From positions 524,403 to 588,402 of the forward strand of contig NZ_LPUF01000003.1 of the NCBI RefSeq assembly GCF_002072955.1: DNA of 64,000 nucleotides, read 5' to 3'. Each line of letters starts with the position of its first letter. Within the stretch, counting starts at the first letter, position 1. Below are positions 1 to 8,577 of this stretch, in pieces. Origin of the DNA: Methyloprofundus sedimenti. GTDB lineage: Bacteria > Pseudomonadota > Gammaproteobacteria > Methylococcales > Methylomonadaceae. Position numbers and translations under genes: made by a program. The notes beneath the pieces were generated by a model, which saw only the letters and a program-made list of their open reading frames with translations, ran no database searches and was not told where the DNA came from.

Positions 1-29
1 AATTGCTTTGTAACACCCTTGAAATAAAT

Positions 30-1431
30 GGCTCTTCCCGACTTCGCGGGGTAGTCACTATATGTAGTATATTGCTATTTGATTATTTAGGTGCAGGCTG
101 GGTATGATAGCCATCTTTTTAGACGGCAAACTTTAAATAAATGAACCCGATATTGTTACAAATTCCTTTGGATTTACCCGATGTGCAAATAGAGGCATTT
201 GATACTGAGTCTAAAAAAGGAATTATTATTAAAGTCCAAAGTACATGCAAAGGCACAACTTGTCGGCAATGCCATCAGCCTATCGATAAGTTTTATGGCT
301 ATGGCAAAGAAATTACGTTACGCCATTTACCGATCTTTGAACAGTCCGTCTGGATTAAGATCAAACCGAAGCGTTACCAATGCCCTTATTGTGATCAAGG
401 CCCGACAACCACTCAGCGCTGTAGTTGGTATGATCAAAAAAGCCCACATACTAAAGCCTATGAACAGTGGATATTGCGCGACCTAATCAATAGCACAATA
501 ACCGACATCAGTATCAAACGTGGCATTAATGAAGCGGCTGTTGAAGGCATTATTAATCGTTATATTCGTCAAGAAGTGGATTGGGAGACAATAAAAAGCC
601 TGCCATTACTTGGACTTGATGAGATTGCGTTAAAAAAAGGACATAAAGATTTTGTTGTTATCATTTCAGGGATCAATGAAGGCGGAGAAAAATGCATTTT
701 GGCCGTATTGCCAAATCGCAAAAAGGAAACAGTAAAAATATTTCTACAAAGCATTCCCGTGGAAATTAAAAGAACAATACAACGTGCCTGCGTTGATATG
801 TATGACGGCTACAGTAATGCAGTGTATGAGGAACTTCATGGCGTTGAGGTTGTGGTTGATCGATTCCATGTGACCAAAAGCTATCGAGCCTGTGCAGACA
901 ACGCAAGAATAAAAGAGATGAAAACACTGAAAAAGACGCTTTCTAGTGAGGATTATGCCCAACTGAAAGGCGTGATGTGGTTATTCCGAAAATCACTCTG
1001 GGACTTGAATGAAGAGCAACAAATTAAATTAATACAACTCTTTAATTATGCGCCAGAGCTTAAGCAAATTTATATTTATCGGGAAGCATTGACGGGTATT
1101 TTTAACCGACCTTTAAGTAAAAGTCAGGCAGAAGCTGAGCTAAATTCATGGGTCGAGCAGGTTAGAAATCTGAAGTTGGACTGTTTCAACTCATTTATAG
1201 TGACCTTACAAAACTGGCAGCATGAAATCACTAATTATTTTCTTCGCCGTGAAACCAGTGGTTTTGTAGAAGGACTGAATAACAAAATTAAGGTGATCAA
1301 AAGACGTTGCTATGGCATTTATGATATAGGGCGTTTATTTCAGCATATTTGGCTTGATGTCGAAGGCCGACGTTTATTCGGATATGCTTAACACTATATG
1401 TTGTGGTCACCCCGCGAAATCGGGAAGAGCC
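30..1431 (+). mobile_element. ISL3-family insertion sequence, copy A (complete)
   Basis: The element is bounded by inverted repeats: the left tip begins GGCTCTTCCCGACTTCGCGG at 30 and the right tip, read inward, begins GGCTCTTCCCGATTTCGCGG at 1431. A perfect 8-bp target duplication, AAATAAAT, lies at 22-29 and 1432-1439, the size expected for ISL3. It carries one intact transposase. The second copy at 32609-34011 is in the opposite orientation and encodes an identical protein, which implies recent activity. The insertion target is a decayed RAYT gene. Confidence 0.95.
141..1391 (+). CDS. ISL3-family transposase
   Basis: This is a 416-residue transposase of the IS element that encloses it. 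The N-terminal third has a cysteine-rich zinc-finger region (CKGTTCRQCH near residues 36-45 and CPYCDQ near 80-85). A helix-turn-helix-like stretch follows (ITDISIKRGINEAAVEGII), and then the DDE domain: LLGLDEIALKKGH, CVDMYDGYSNA, and a C-terminal glutamate in ETSGFVEGLNNKIKVIKRR. Length and motif order match full-length ISL3 transposases, and no stop or frameshift is visible. It is identical over its whole length to the protein at 32649-33899. Confidence 0.95.
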   Translation: MNPILLQIPLDLPDVQIEAFDTESKKGIIIKVQSTCKGTTCRQCHQPIDKFYGYGKEITLRHLPIFEQSVWIKIKPKRYQCPYCDQGPTTTQRCSWYDQKSPHTKAYEQWILRDLINSTITDISIKRGINEAAVEGIINRYIRQEVDWETIKSLPLLGLDEIALKKGHKDFVVIISGINEGGEKCILAVLPNRKKETVKIFLQSIPVEIKRTIQRACVDMYDGYSNAVYEELHGVEVVVDRFHVTKSYRACADNARIKEMKTLKKTLSSEDYAQLKGVMWLFRKSLWDLNEEQQIKLIQLFNYAPELKQIYIYREALTGIFNRPLSKSQAEAELNSWVEQVRNLKLDCFNSFIVTLQNWQHEITNYFLRRETSGFVEGLNNKIKVIKRRCYGIYDIGRLFQHIWLDVEGRRLFGYA

Positions 1432-1853
1432 AAATAAATGCTCACGTTCACATTATCGACGATTAAAAGCCTGAGTAAATAAGCCACTTATCTGACGCAC
1501 CCCACTTGATAAATTACCGCCAACAACATCCATTAGCAAATGATGATGGTTCGTCATTTGACAATATCCATGAATCACTCAGTTAATGCTATTTTTCACG
1601 CCCCAATATACTCAGCTATAGTACCTGCCCTCACTGTTTAGGTATATATTCTCACGACGATCTCCACGCGAAGTGACATAAAACAGTGCACCTGAAAATA
1701 CTAATCTTAAAGATCTAGCCATGTGTTTAAAAATAGTATAAATGTTGTAACAGTAGAACTGATCTCATTTCCAATTTTGATAAGGTAACAAGGCGTTCCT
1801 GTGACCTTCAGAAACAACGCCAATAAGAAAGCAGATTTTCGACGTGGTAAAAA

Positions 1854-1869
1854 GTTGAGGGGCCTCAAC
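1854..1869. repeat. 16-bp perfect palindrome upstream of msrP
   Basis: The sequence GTTGAGGGGCCTCAAC forms a perfect 7-bp-arm palindrome about 105 bp before the msrP start and is followed by CCCCTTTAAT. It could be an operator or the end of the upstream decayed gene. There is no poly-T run, so a terminator call is weak. The rest of 1723-1974 shows no coding signal. Confidence 0.35.
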
Positions 1870-1974
1870 CCCCTTTAATCATTTCGTCACAGCCAAACCT
1901 CGTGACATTGCTAAATACAGTTTTTCAATATATATTTAGAGCTTATACAGAAAAATGTAATCAAGGAGTCAATT

Positions 1975-2919
1975 GTGTTAATCAAGGAACAGTCATCTAT
2001 TTTAAACAGCGAAATCACTGATAAAGCGATTTTTCTCAATCGCCGCAAAATCATCAAAGCGGCAGCCGGAATTTCTCTTGCTTCATTACTCCCTGGCTCA
2101 GCGCACGCCCAAACTAAAAAATATGCTCAAGTACCAACAGGGCCTTATTCTGCAAACCTGCCCGTAACTAGCAGCGAAGATGCAAAAAATTATACCAATT
2201 ATTACGAATTTAGCACGCACAAAAAAGACTCTACCATTTTAGCTAGGCCCCTACAAACGAGTCCTTGGGCAATAAAGGTAGAAGGTGAAGCAGAAAATAC
2301 AGGAAATTTTAATTTAGAAGATATACTTAAAAACAACCCTCTGGAAGAGCGCATATATCGCTTTCGCTGTGTAGAAGCCTGGTCTATGGTTGTACCTTGG
2401 ATAGGCTTTCCCTTAGCTGCAATGCTGCAACAATTTAAGCCCACATCAAAAGCCAAATTTGTCGAATTTACCACGCTATATAACCCAGAAGTGATGGTCG
2501 GCCAAAAGAGTCAATCCCTAGATTGGCCATATGTAGAAGGCCTACGCATAGATGAAGCGATGCACCCCTTAGCTTTTATGGCTGCAGGCATGTATGACGA
2601 AGAATTACCCAAGCAAAATGGCGCACCACTACGCTTAGTTGTGCCCTGGAAATACGGATTTAAAAGCATTAAAGCTATCGTTAAAATTCGTTTTAGTGAA
2701 ACTATGCCAGCCACTGCGTGGAATAAAATGGCTGCCGGAGAATATGGATTTTATGCCAATGTAAACCCTAACGTCCCTCACCCGCGCTGGAGTCAAAGCA
2801 GAGAACGCATATTAGGTGCCAGTATTTTCACGCCTAAACGTAAAACAGAACTATTTAATGGCTATGGTGAACAAGTTGCTTCGCTTTATACTGGTATGGA
2901 CCTGAAAAAATACTTCTAA
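1975..2919 (+). CDS. msrP: Protein-methionine-sulfoxide reductase catalytic subunit MsrP
   Basis: This is the periplasmic molybdopterin enzyme that reduces oxidised methionines in envelope proteins, with electrons from the membrane partner MsrQ. The 314-residue protein has a twin-arginine signal near residues 23-46 (NRRKIIKAA, hydrophobic stretch, then SAHA before the likely cleavage), as expected for a cofactor-loaded Tat substrate. The molybdenum-ligand cysteine is C132 in YRFRCVEAWSMVVPW, a hallmark of the sulfite-oxidase fold in this family. The start is GTG at 1975, supported by an AAGGAG ribosome-binding site at 1963-1968. Its stop overlaps the next start by one base (TAATG), showing translational coupling with msrQ. 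Confidence 0.95.
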   Translation: MLIKEQSSILNSEITDKAIFLNRRKIIKAAAGISLASLLPGSAHAQTKKYAQVPTGPYSANLPVTSSEDAKNYTNYYEFSTHKKDSTILARPLQTSPWAIKVEGEAENTGNFNLEDILKNNPLEERIYRFRCVEAWSMVVPWIGFPLAAMLQQFKPTSKAKFVEFTTLYNPEVMVGQKSQSLDWPYVEGLRIDEAMHPLAFMAAGMYDEELPKQNGAPLRLVVPWKYGFKSIKAIVKIRFSETMPATAWNKMAAGEYGFYANVNPNVPHPRWSQSRERILGASIFTPKRKTELFNGYGEQVASLYTGMDLKKYF

Positions 2920-3536
2920 TGCCACTTTCAAAAAAGAGCTGGGCGTGGATAAAAATGACTGTTTTTGTTCTTAGCCTGGCGCCCTTTCTACTTTTAGTAA
3001 ACGACACACTGCAAAATCAATTGGGTGCTAACCCGATTGAAACTTTGCACTTTACATTAGGCGACTGGGCATTGCGCTTTCTTTGCATAGGTCTTGCGCT
3101 CACGCCTTTAAAAAAACTACTACACCAAAGCTGGCCAATACGCTTTCGACGCATGCTGGGCTTATTTGCTTATTTTTACGCCTGTCTACATTTTCTGGTT
3201 TATATCGCTCTGGACTTATCGTTTTCATGGGAAAATTTTATCGATGAAGTCCCTCAAAGCCCTTATATCTTAGTGGGTTTGTTCACTTTTATACTGCTTA
3301 CACCACTTGCACTTACCTCAACTAAAGCCATGCAAAAGCGCCTGGCAAAGCGCTGGATTCAATTACATAAACTCGTTTATTTAGCAGCGATCAGCGCGGT
3401 CATTCATTATTTATGGCTGGTCAAATCAGACTTAAGCGAACCGCTTTTTTATGCAGCTATCATCTCCATATTATTAGGCTTTCACCTGCTTATTTATTTC
3501 AAAAAAAAATTTCAAATATTCGGGATCAGAGCCTGA
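2919..3536 (+). CDS. msrQ: Haem-binding membrane subunit MsrQ
   Basis: This 205-residue integral membrane b-type haem protein passes electrons from the respiratory chain to MsrP. It shows about six hydrophobic helices. Conserved histidine-bearing helices are visible in YFYACLHFLVYIALDL and in RWIQLHKLVYLAAISAVIHYLWL, as in the ferric-reductase-like domain of the YedZ family. The pattern FRRMLGLFAYFYACLHF is typical of the family. The start codon overlaps the msrP stop by one nucleotide, so the pair forms a two-gene operon. Length matches the usual 200-210 residues. Confidence 0.94.
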   Translation: MPLSKKSWAWIKMTVFVLSLAPFLLLVNDTLQNQLGANPIETLHFTLGDWALRFLCIGLALTPLKKLLHQSWPIRFRRMLGLFAYFYACLHFLVYIALDLSFSWENFIDEVPQSPYILVGLFTFILLTPLALTSTKAMQKRLAKRWIQLHKLVYLAAISAVIHYLWLVKSDLSEPLFYAAIISILLGFHLLIYFKKKFQIFGIRA

Positions 3537-3646
3537 GCCATTCCCACTAAATTACCTTTAAAAACAATATGGTATATAGTTTACTCGTTCTCAAACAGTG
3601 CATAAACAGGGTCTACTATCTGATTTTCACTAAAAAAACTCCATAT

Positions 3647-4096
3647 CTATCCCTGCCCATTATGACTGCTGCCTGGTTCAGTGGGTTGATTTGTTACGTG
3701 TTTATTTATCTTCATCTCAACAACGCCATCTTTTTCGTTAAGTAATTTAATTTTATAATTCAGTACATTTATTTCAGAGAAAACGTCCTTCTCTGCTAAT
3801 GCCGGTAAGTCATAATCAGAAATGGGGAAGGCACCTAAATCTTGATTATCTTTTGTTATGAAAAGCTCAATAATGAGTACTCCTCTCCAAAAACAAGTGA
3901 CGTTATCAGGACATCGAGAATCTTCAATAATTTTTTGAAATTTTATTTCTAAATTTTCTGATTCTATCTGAACAGTTTGACCAATTGTGAATTGAAAGGG
4001 GTTATCTAAATTAGCTTGAATATAATCATCTGAAAAGGCTAATGAGGAAAATAAGAAAAAACCGATAAAAATGCTGAACATGCTTTTATTTTTCAT
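3647..4096 (-). CDS. Secreted hypothetical protein with a DSRCPxxVxCxWxG motif
   Basis: This 149-residue protein has an N-terminal signal peptide (MKNKSMFSIFIGFFLFSSLAF, likely cleavage after LAFS). The middle holds EDSRCPDNVTCFWRGVLIIEL near residues 57-77, a two-cysteine motif that recurs in small exported proteins of unknown function from many proteobacteria. The body is predicted beta-rich. The C-terminus is polar and probably disordered. It sits alone on the minus strand, convergent with msrQ, so it has no operon context. No function is assigned. Confidence 0.75.
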   Translation of the reverse strand: MKNKSMFSIFIGFFLFSSLAFSDDYIQANLDNPFQFTIGQTVQIESENLEIKFQKIIEDSRCPDNVTCFWRGVLIIELFITKDNQDLGAFPISDYDLPALAEKDVFSEINVLNYKIKLLNEKDGVVEMKINKHVTNQPTEPGSSHNGQG

Positions 4097-4512
4097 TTAA
4101 TTAATTACACATAACGTAAAAATAACGGGGTTATCAAGTTGATTTTGTAGTTAAAAAATCAAGAAAAATCATCAAGTTTGCTTCCCTTATAATGCTCAAT
4201 TGCAAGACTTGACCGTAATTTCCCTTAAGCCAAAATGTTGGAATTCTCATCTCAACCGTGCTGAACCTATACCAGCAGCTTCAAACAGGGCATTACACTC
4301 GAGTTCCAGAATACCGCCTATTATTTTAGTTTGTCGAAATGGTGTACGGCGAGCCACTTCTTCAGCCCGGATATCAATTTGCGGTGGTGGGTTAAATCTG
4401 TAATTCGTGCCAATATTAGGCTAATGAAGTAATTTATTGCATAATTTTCTAAATGACATGTTATCAAAAAATTATCTGAATTGTCTGCACGAATTATAAT
4501 TGTAACACCATA
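4097..4512. other. Intergenic stretch, 416 bp, no clear gene
   Basis: Short open frames occur on both strands here but none has family-like composition or a convincing start. One minus-strand frame (about 4410 down to 4210) reads NPPPQIDIRAEEVARRTPFR and onward without a start codon, and may be a fragment of an unidentified gene. I see no RNA gene or strong promoter. Confidence 0.3.
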
Positions 4513-5153
4513 ATGAAATCGGGTAAAAACACACGTAATGAACAGCGATATCGCTGTCAAAATAATAAGTGTACGACTAAAATCTTTATGCTAGATTATC
4601 GCTATAAAGCTTGTAAGCCAGGCATCAAAAAAATGGTCACTGAAATGGCGATCAATAGTAGTGGAGTTAGAGATACAGCACGGGTTCTCGGCATTAACAA
4701 AAATACAGTCATCAGCATCCTAAAAAATAAAGACAACCCTCTGGATGTTAGGCTGGAGTTGGTCTGTGACGAAGCTGAAATAAATGAACAGTGGTCATTT
4801 GTAGGAAAAAAATCAAACCAACGTTGGCCATGGCATGCCTTTGATCATGCAAGCAATGCTGTGATCGCTTATGTCTTTGGCAAACGTAAAGATACTGTTT
4901 TTAAAGAGCTAAAATCTTTACTGACTCCTTTCAATATCAGTCGGTACTATACTGATGATTGGGGCGCTTATGAACGACATTTAGAAACAAAAGAGCATGA
5001 AATTGGCAAAAGAAATACACAAAAAATTGAGCGCAAGAATCTCAACCTTAGAAGCTGAGCTATGCGTTTGACGCGTAGATCTATCTGTTTTTCAAAGTCA
5101 AAAAATTGCATGGTATTGTGATTAGATTATTAATCAATAAGGTGGAATTTGAC
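4513..5153 (+). pseudogene. IS1-family transposase remnant
   Basis: The translation from 4513 contains the conserved IS1 blocks: GKNTRNEQRYRCQN (InsA zinc-finger part), NSSGVRDTARVLGINKNTV (helix-turn-helix), and the InsB catalytic core EQWSFVGKKSNQRWPWHAFD, YYTDDWGAYERHL and GKRNTQKIERKNL. Reading stops at TGA 5056-5058. The same frame then continues with AMRLTRRSICFSKS, the expected C-terminal region. After one more shift, LHGIVIRLLINKVEFD completes the family pattern. One nonsense codon plus one frameshift make it inactive. The first cysteine pair may lie just upstream (VCTNYNC in frame near 4480-4500) without a clear start. No terminal repeats were found. Confidence 0.85.
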
Positions 5154-5248
5154 CGAGATATTCATGCTTAATAACAGATTTGACTCACCACCTAATGCTT
5201 GATCCTGTTTTTCCCAAATGGCTATTTCTGGCTCAGTTTAAATGTTCG

Positions 5249-7768
5249 TTAACTGATAAGGTTAACAAATTCGGCGTTAACCAGAGGACTACTAAAATAA
5301 TAGCCCTGATAAAATTCACACCCTTTAAGTTTTAGTTTACTGAACTGTTCTACTGTTTCGACCCCCTCAGCGATAACCTGCATATCTAACTTATTCGCCA
5401 TCGCGATTATTGTTTCAACAATAGCCTCATCATTAGTATCAAGCAAAATATCGCGGATAAATTGCCGATCAATTTTAAGCTGTTGAAAAGGAATGTCTTT
5501 CAGGTAGGCCAACGAGGAATAGCCAGTTCCGAAATCATCCAGGGAAAAATGGATTCCCAAGTCATTCAGGTATTTAAATTTATCAATGATAATTTCTATT
5601 TTATCGATAAAAATATTCTCAGTTACTTCCAGCATTAAAGATTGGGGAGATACACCGACTCCCTGCAGTATTTTTTTTACTTCGTCCACGAAGCTTTGCT
5701 GTTTGATTTTTTTGGAGCTGATGTTGATTGCGATATGACCGAAGCATAAGCCTGCTTCCTGCCATTCTTTCAAATGCTGACATATTTTTTCAAGCACCCA
5801 TGTATCTATCAGCGTAATCAGGTTACTCTGTTCGGCAATGGGAATAAATGCTTCGGGTAAAATCATACCTTGTTGTGGATGATTCCAGCGCAGTAACGCT
5901 TCGGCGCTGATATAAGTGCCATTATTTGCAAATTGTGGCTGGAAAACTAGTTCCAGCTGGTTTTCAGCCATTGCTATTCGTAACTGGCTTTCTATCTGGA
6001 TTCTGTGATCAGCTTTTTGTTGCATTGCCACATCGAAAAAACTGATTAAATTCTTGCCTTCATGTTTGGAACGATACATTGCAGTATCTGCTTGCCGCAT
6101 AACATCCAGTGCGGATAATTCACCATCCGGGTAAATACTGATACCCATGCTGGATGAAAAATTCATTGAAGTATTATTTAGAATATAAGGCACATTGAGT
6201 TCCCGTAATATTTTGTGAGCCACAATCATTGCTTCATCTGATGCTTGCCCTGCCTGCTTATGAGAGGCGTGCAGTAAGATAACAAATTCATCACCACCTA
6301 ATCTTGCTGGCATATCTTCAGCACGTAAATGTAATTTTATGCGATCAGCAACCAGGCAAAGCAATTCATCTCCTATATGGTGCCCGATAGAGTCATTAAG
6401 AACTTTAAAATCATCAAGGTCTAAAAATATCACTGCTCCAAACAGGCTATTTCTATGGGCTACTTTTAACTCTTGTTCTATTCTGTCGGTTAATAAACGG
6501 CGGTTAGGTAACTGGGTTAGTGCATCATAGTAAGCGAGTTCCTTGATTTCCATCTCTTTAGCTTTTTGTTCCGAAATATTGCTTGACACTGAAACATGGT
6601 GCGTAGTTTCCCCTATGTTATTTTTAACAGCAGTAATACTTTGCATCACAGGATAAATTTCTCCCGATTGCTTACGATTCCAAAACTCACCTTCATAAAA
6701 TCCTTCTTTTGATATTTGCTCCCATAAATCTTTATAAAAAGATTCATCATGATGTGTTGATTGTAAAATATGAGGATTTTTACCTAACACATCTGCCAAT
6801 GAATACCCTGACATTTTAGTAAAAGCTTGATTAGCACGAAGTATTTTTCCCTGAGCATCTGTAATCAGAACGGCCTGCATGCTTTCAAAAGTGGTTGCTG
6901 CGATTCTTAGATCTGCTTCAGTCTGTTTATAACCGCTAATATCTGTCCATGAACCAAAGGCTTCTTTAACTTGATGATTTTTATCATAGACAATGATCAA
7001 TTCGTCTCTGATCCAGCAATACGCGCCATTTTTTATCCGAAATTGATATTCATGAACCAAGTGCCCTTGCGCTATTAGGGTCGACATATTTTTAAGTACC
7101 TTATCAACATCATCTGGATGTATTTGATCAATCCATAAAGTGTTATTTTGATACCAGTCATCTGGTGTAAAACCAGTCAATTCGGTAATTTTGTCTGAAA
7201 TAAAGATAACTTTGAAAGGGGACGAGGTATTACCAGCAGGTTTCAAGATATAAATCACTGAAGGGGTAACGGAAACCATATGTTGTAAATACATCTGATT
7301 TTTCTCTAGTTCCTGTGTACGCTTCTGAATCTGTTTGTCTAGGTTGGTATTTAAATCCTGTAATTCCTGATTTGCTCTTTGTAGCTGGTGCGGACTGGGA
7401 ATTTTTAAGACGACAGGAATTAAAGGCCATAAAAATATAGCCGTTACTATTGATACAAGAGCGGTTACCAGTTTGATAATAGAGCTGAGTGCGTATAAAG
7501 GAATCCATACATTCACAACTGCGAAAAAATGTGTTGCGCCACAGGAAAAAATAAAGGCCGAAAAAAGAATAAACAACCACTTGTTTTCTAGATCCTTGCG
7601 CTGATAGACAAAATAACCGAGGGCAATTGGGATGGATAAATACGCAAGAAAGATAAGCAGATCGGAAACAACAGTTACCCAAAGGATAACAGGTTGCCAC
7701 TGAAAGCAGAAACCATGTGGCATAAATCCCTGAGTGTTGAAAAGAAAATTTAAAAAACTCTGCAGCAT
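5249..7768 (-). CDS. Ethylene-receptor-like membrane sensor with PAS-PAS-GGDEF-EAL (c-di-GMP turnover)
   Basis: This 839-residue signalling protein makes and/or degrades cyclic-di-GMP. Residues 15-120 form three membrane helices closely resembling the ethylene-binding domain of plant ETR1 and cyanobacterial homologues. It begins MPHGFCFQWQPVILW, and the third-helix motif SCGATHFF carries C76 and H80, which correspond to the copper(I) ligands of ETR1. A short coiled coil spans 127-162. Two PAS domains lie at about 165-280 and 288-405. The GGDEF domain (about 413-575) has an intact GGDEF at 491-495 and an RAED inhibitory site at 482-485. The EAL domain (about 590-835) has EALLRW at 623-628 and DDFGTGYSS, so both activities look possible. 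It is monocistronic. Ligand binding is inferred, not shown. Confidence 0.92.
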   Translation of the reverse strand: MLQSFLNFLFNTQGFMPHGFCFQWQPVILWVTVVSDLLIFLAYLSIPIALGYFVYQRKDLENKWLFILFSAFIFSCGATHFFAVVNVWIPLYALSSIIKLVTALVSIVTAIFLWPLIPVVLKIPSPHQLQRANQELQDLNTNLDKQIQKRTQELEKNQMYLQHMVSVTPSVIYILKPAGNTSSPFKVIFISDKITELTGFTPDDWYQNNTLWIDQIHPDDVDKVLKNMSTLIAQGHLVHEYQFRIKNGAYCWIRDELIIVYDKNHQVKEAFGSWTDISGYKQTEADLRIAATTFESMQAVLITDAQGKILRANQAFTKMSGYSLADVLGKNPHILQSTHHDESFYKDLWEQISKEGFYEGEFWNRKQSGEIYPVMQSITAVKNNIGETTHHVSVSSNISEQKAKEMEIKELAYYDALTQLPNRRLLTDRIEQELKVAHRNSLFGAVIFLDLDDFKVLNDSIGHHIGDELLCLVADRIKLHLRAEDMPARLGGDEFVILLHASHKQAGQASDEAMIVAHKILRELNVPYILNNTSMNFSSSMGISIYPDGELSALDVMRQADTAMYRSKHEGKNLISFFDVAMQQKADHRIQIESQLRIAMAENQLELVFQPQFANNGTYISAEALLRWNHPQQGMILPEAFIPIAEQSNLITLIDTWVLEKICQHLKEWQEAGLCFGHIAINISSKKIKQQSFVDEVKKILQGVGVSPQSLMLEVTENIFIDKIEIIIDKFKYLNDLGIHFSLDDFGTGYSSLAYLKDIPFQQLKIDRQFIRDILLDTNDEAIVETIIAMANKLDMQVIAEGVETVEQFSKLKLKGCEFYQGYYFSSPLVNAEFVNLIS

Positions 7769-7989
7769 ATAATAGACCTTTAATAGTTTTTATGGCGAAC
7801 TGTCGCATACTGAACTGTCAGTGGAGGATATCCACAGCCCATGACTCTGTTTTCTTAGGCATGAGAATGGGAGAGCTATAGCTTATTATTTCCTTTCCGG
7901 TATGGGCGATATTTTATACCATCTCATGTAACTCAAGCTTGTTTTCCTATGAAGAACATGCAGTATTTAAGCAATAGTTTGTTGAATCC

Positions 7990-8190
7990 ACTAAAAGTAA
8001 CTAGTGTATCAAGGGGGGCGGCTGAGCAAAGTCGATAATTCCAGCGGGTGAAAGTCCCGCTCTGGCAAGGCAGCTCACAACAGATAGTTAACATCGTGCA
8101 GGCGGAGGTAACTCCAAATATTAAGCGCGATGAGCGGTAGCCAGCAGGCCGTAAGCACAAGTTGAAGCAGCGCAGAGGGTCAAGGTATTG
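7990..8190 (+). ncRNA. Possible 5' fragment of a group II intron (domain I-like)
   Basis: The stretch has the GC-rich, purine-loop character of bacterial group II intron RNA. One example is the stem CCAGCGGGTGAAAGTCCCGC followed by TCTGG, and further ones are GGCGGAGGTAACTCC and GCGATGAGCGGTAGCCAGC. No reverse transcriptase follows and no domain V was found downstream, so if this is an intron it is a truncated remnant. Alternatively it could be another structured RNA. The flanking parts of 7769-8577 show no coding signal. Confidence 0.4.
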
Positions 8191-8577
8191 CAATCAAACT
8201 TTTGTCGGTTTCTAGAAAACCTTTAGCGCTTAGAATCAACAACTTATATTTACCTATCAATCAAGTGACCAGTCAACTTAATTCGATATATGCATGATTA
8301 CAAGACCTTACACCAAACTTTGTTTCTTTCCAAGTAATAAGATCATGAACCTTTTAACCTTGAGACAAAATATGCTCATTTTCTGACGTGAAAAAAGTTA
8401 AACCAAAAGAGCTAAACTCGATTTAAATTACTTTTTTTCAATGCCTGTTTCTGTTTTCAAGTTGATGACCATCTTAAATTAAAAAGTCATAGGCTTGCGC
8501 AAGAGCTGTGCATAATATCTGATTTTAGAACTTATGCGCCTCCGATGGATAGATGATTTTTTTAATGACAGTGACAA

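Larger units (their letters stand above)
1..1722 (-). pseudogene. REP-associated tyrosine transposase (RAYT, IS200-like) remnant, split by ISL3
   Basis: On the minus strand from ATG at 1722 the translation starts MARSLRLVFSGALFYVTSRG, the typical N-terminus of Y1/REP-associated transposases. It runs into a stop after about 36 codons. After a shift it resumes with HGYCQMTNHHHLLMD, which holds the HUH-like histidine motif, then GGNLSSGVRQISGLFTQAFNRR. The reading is cut in EHLF at 1432 by the ISL3 element. The other side of the insertion (29 down to 1) continues as HLFQGCYKAI, matching the family HLFQGRYKA motif, so the gene ran past the left window edge. It was already decayed, with stops and a frameshift, and is not functional. 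Family membership is inferred from these motifs. Confidence 0.8.

Noticed and set aside
4200..4560. Short overlapping open frames before the IS1 remnant
   Set aside because: No start context, no family-like motif, and both strands are equally open. Treated as non-coding or debris.
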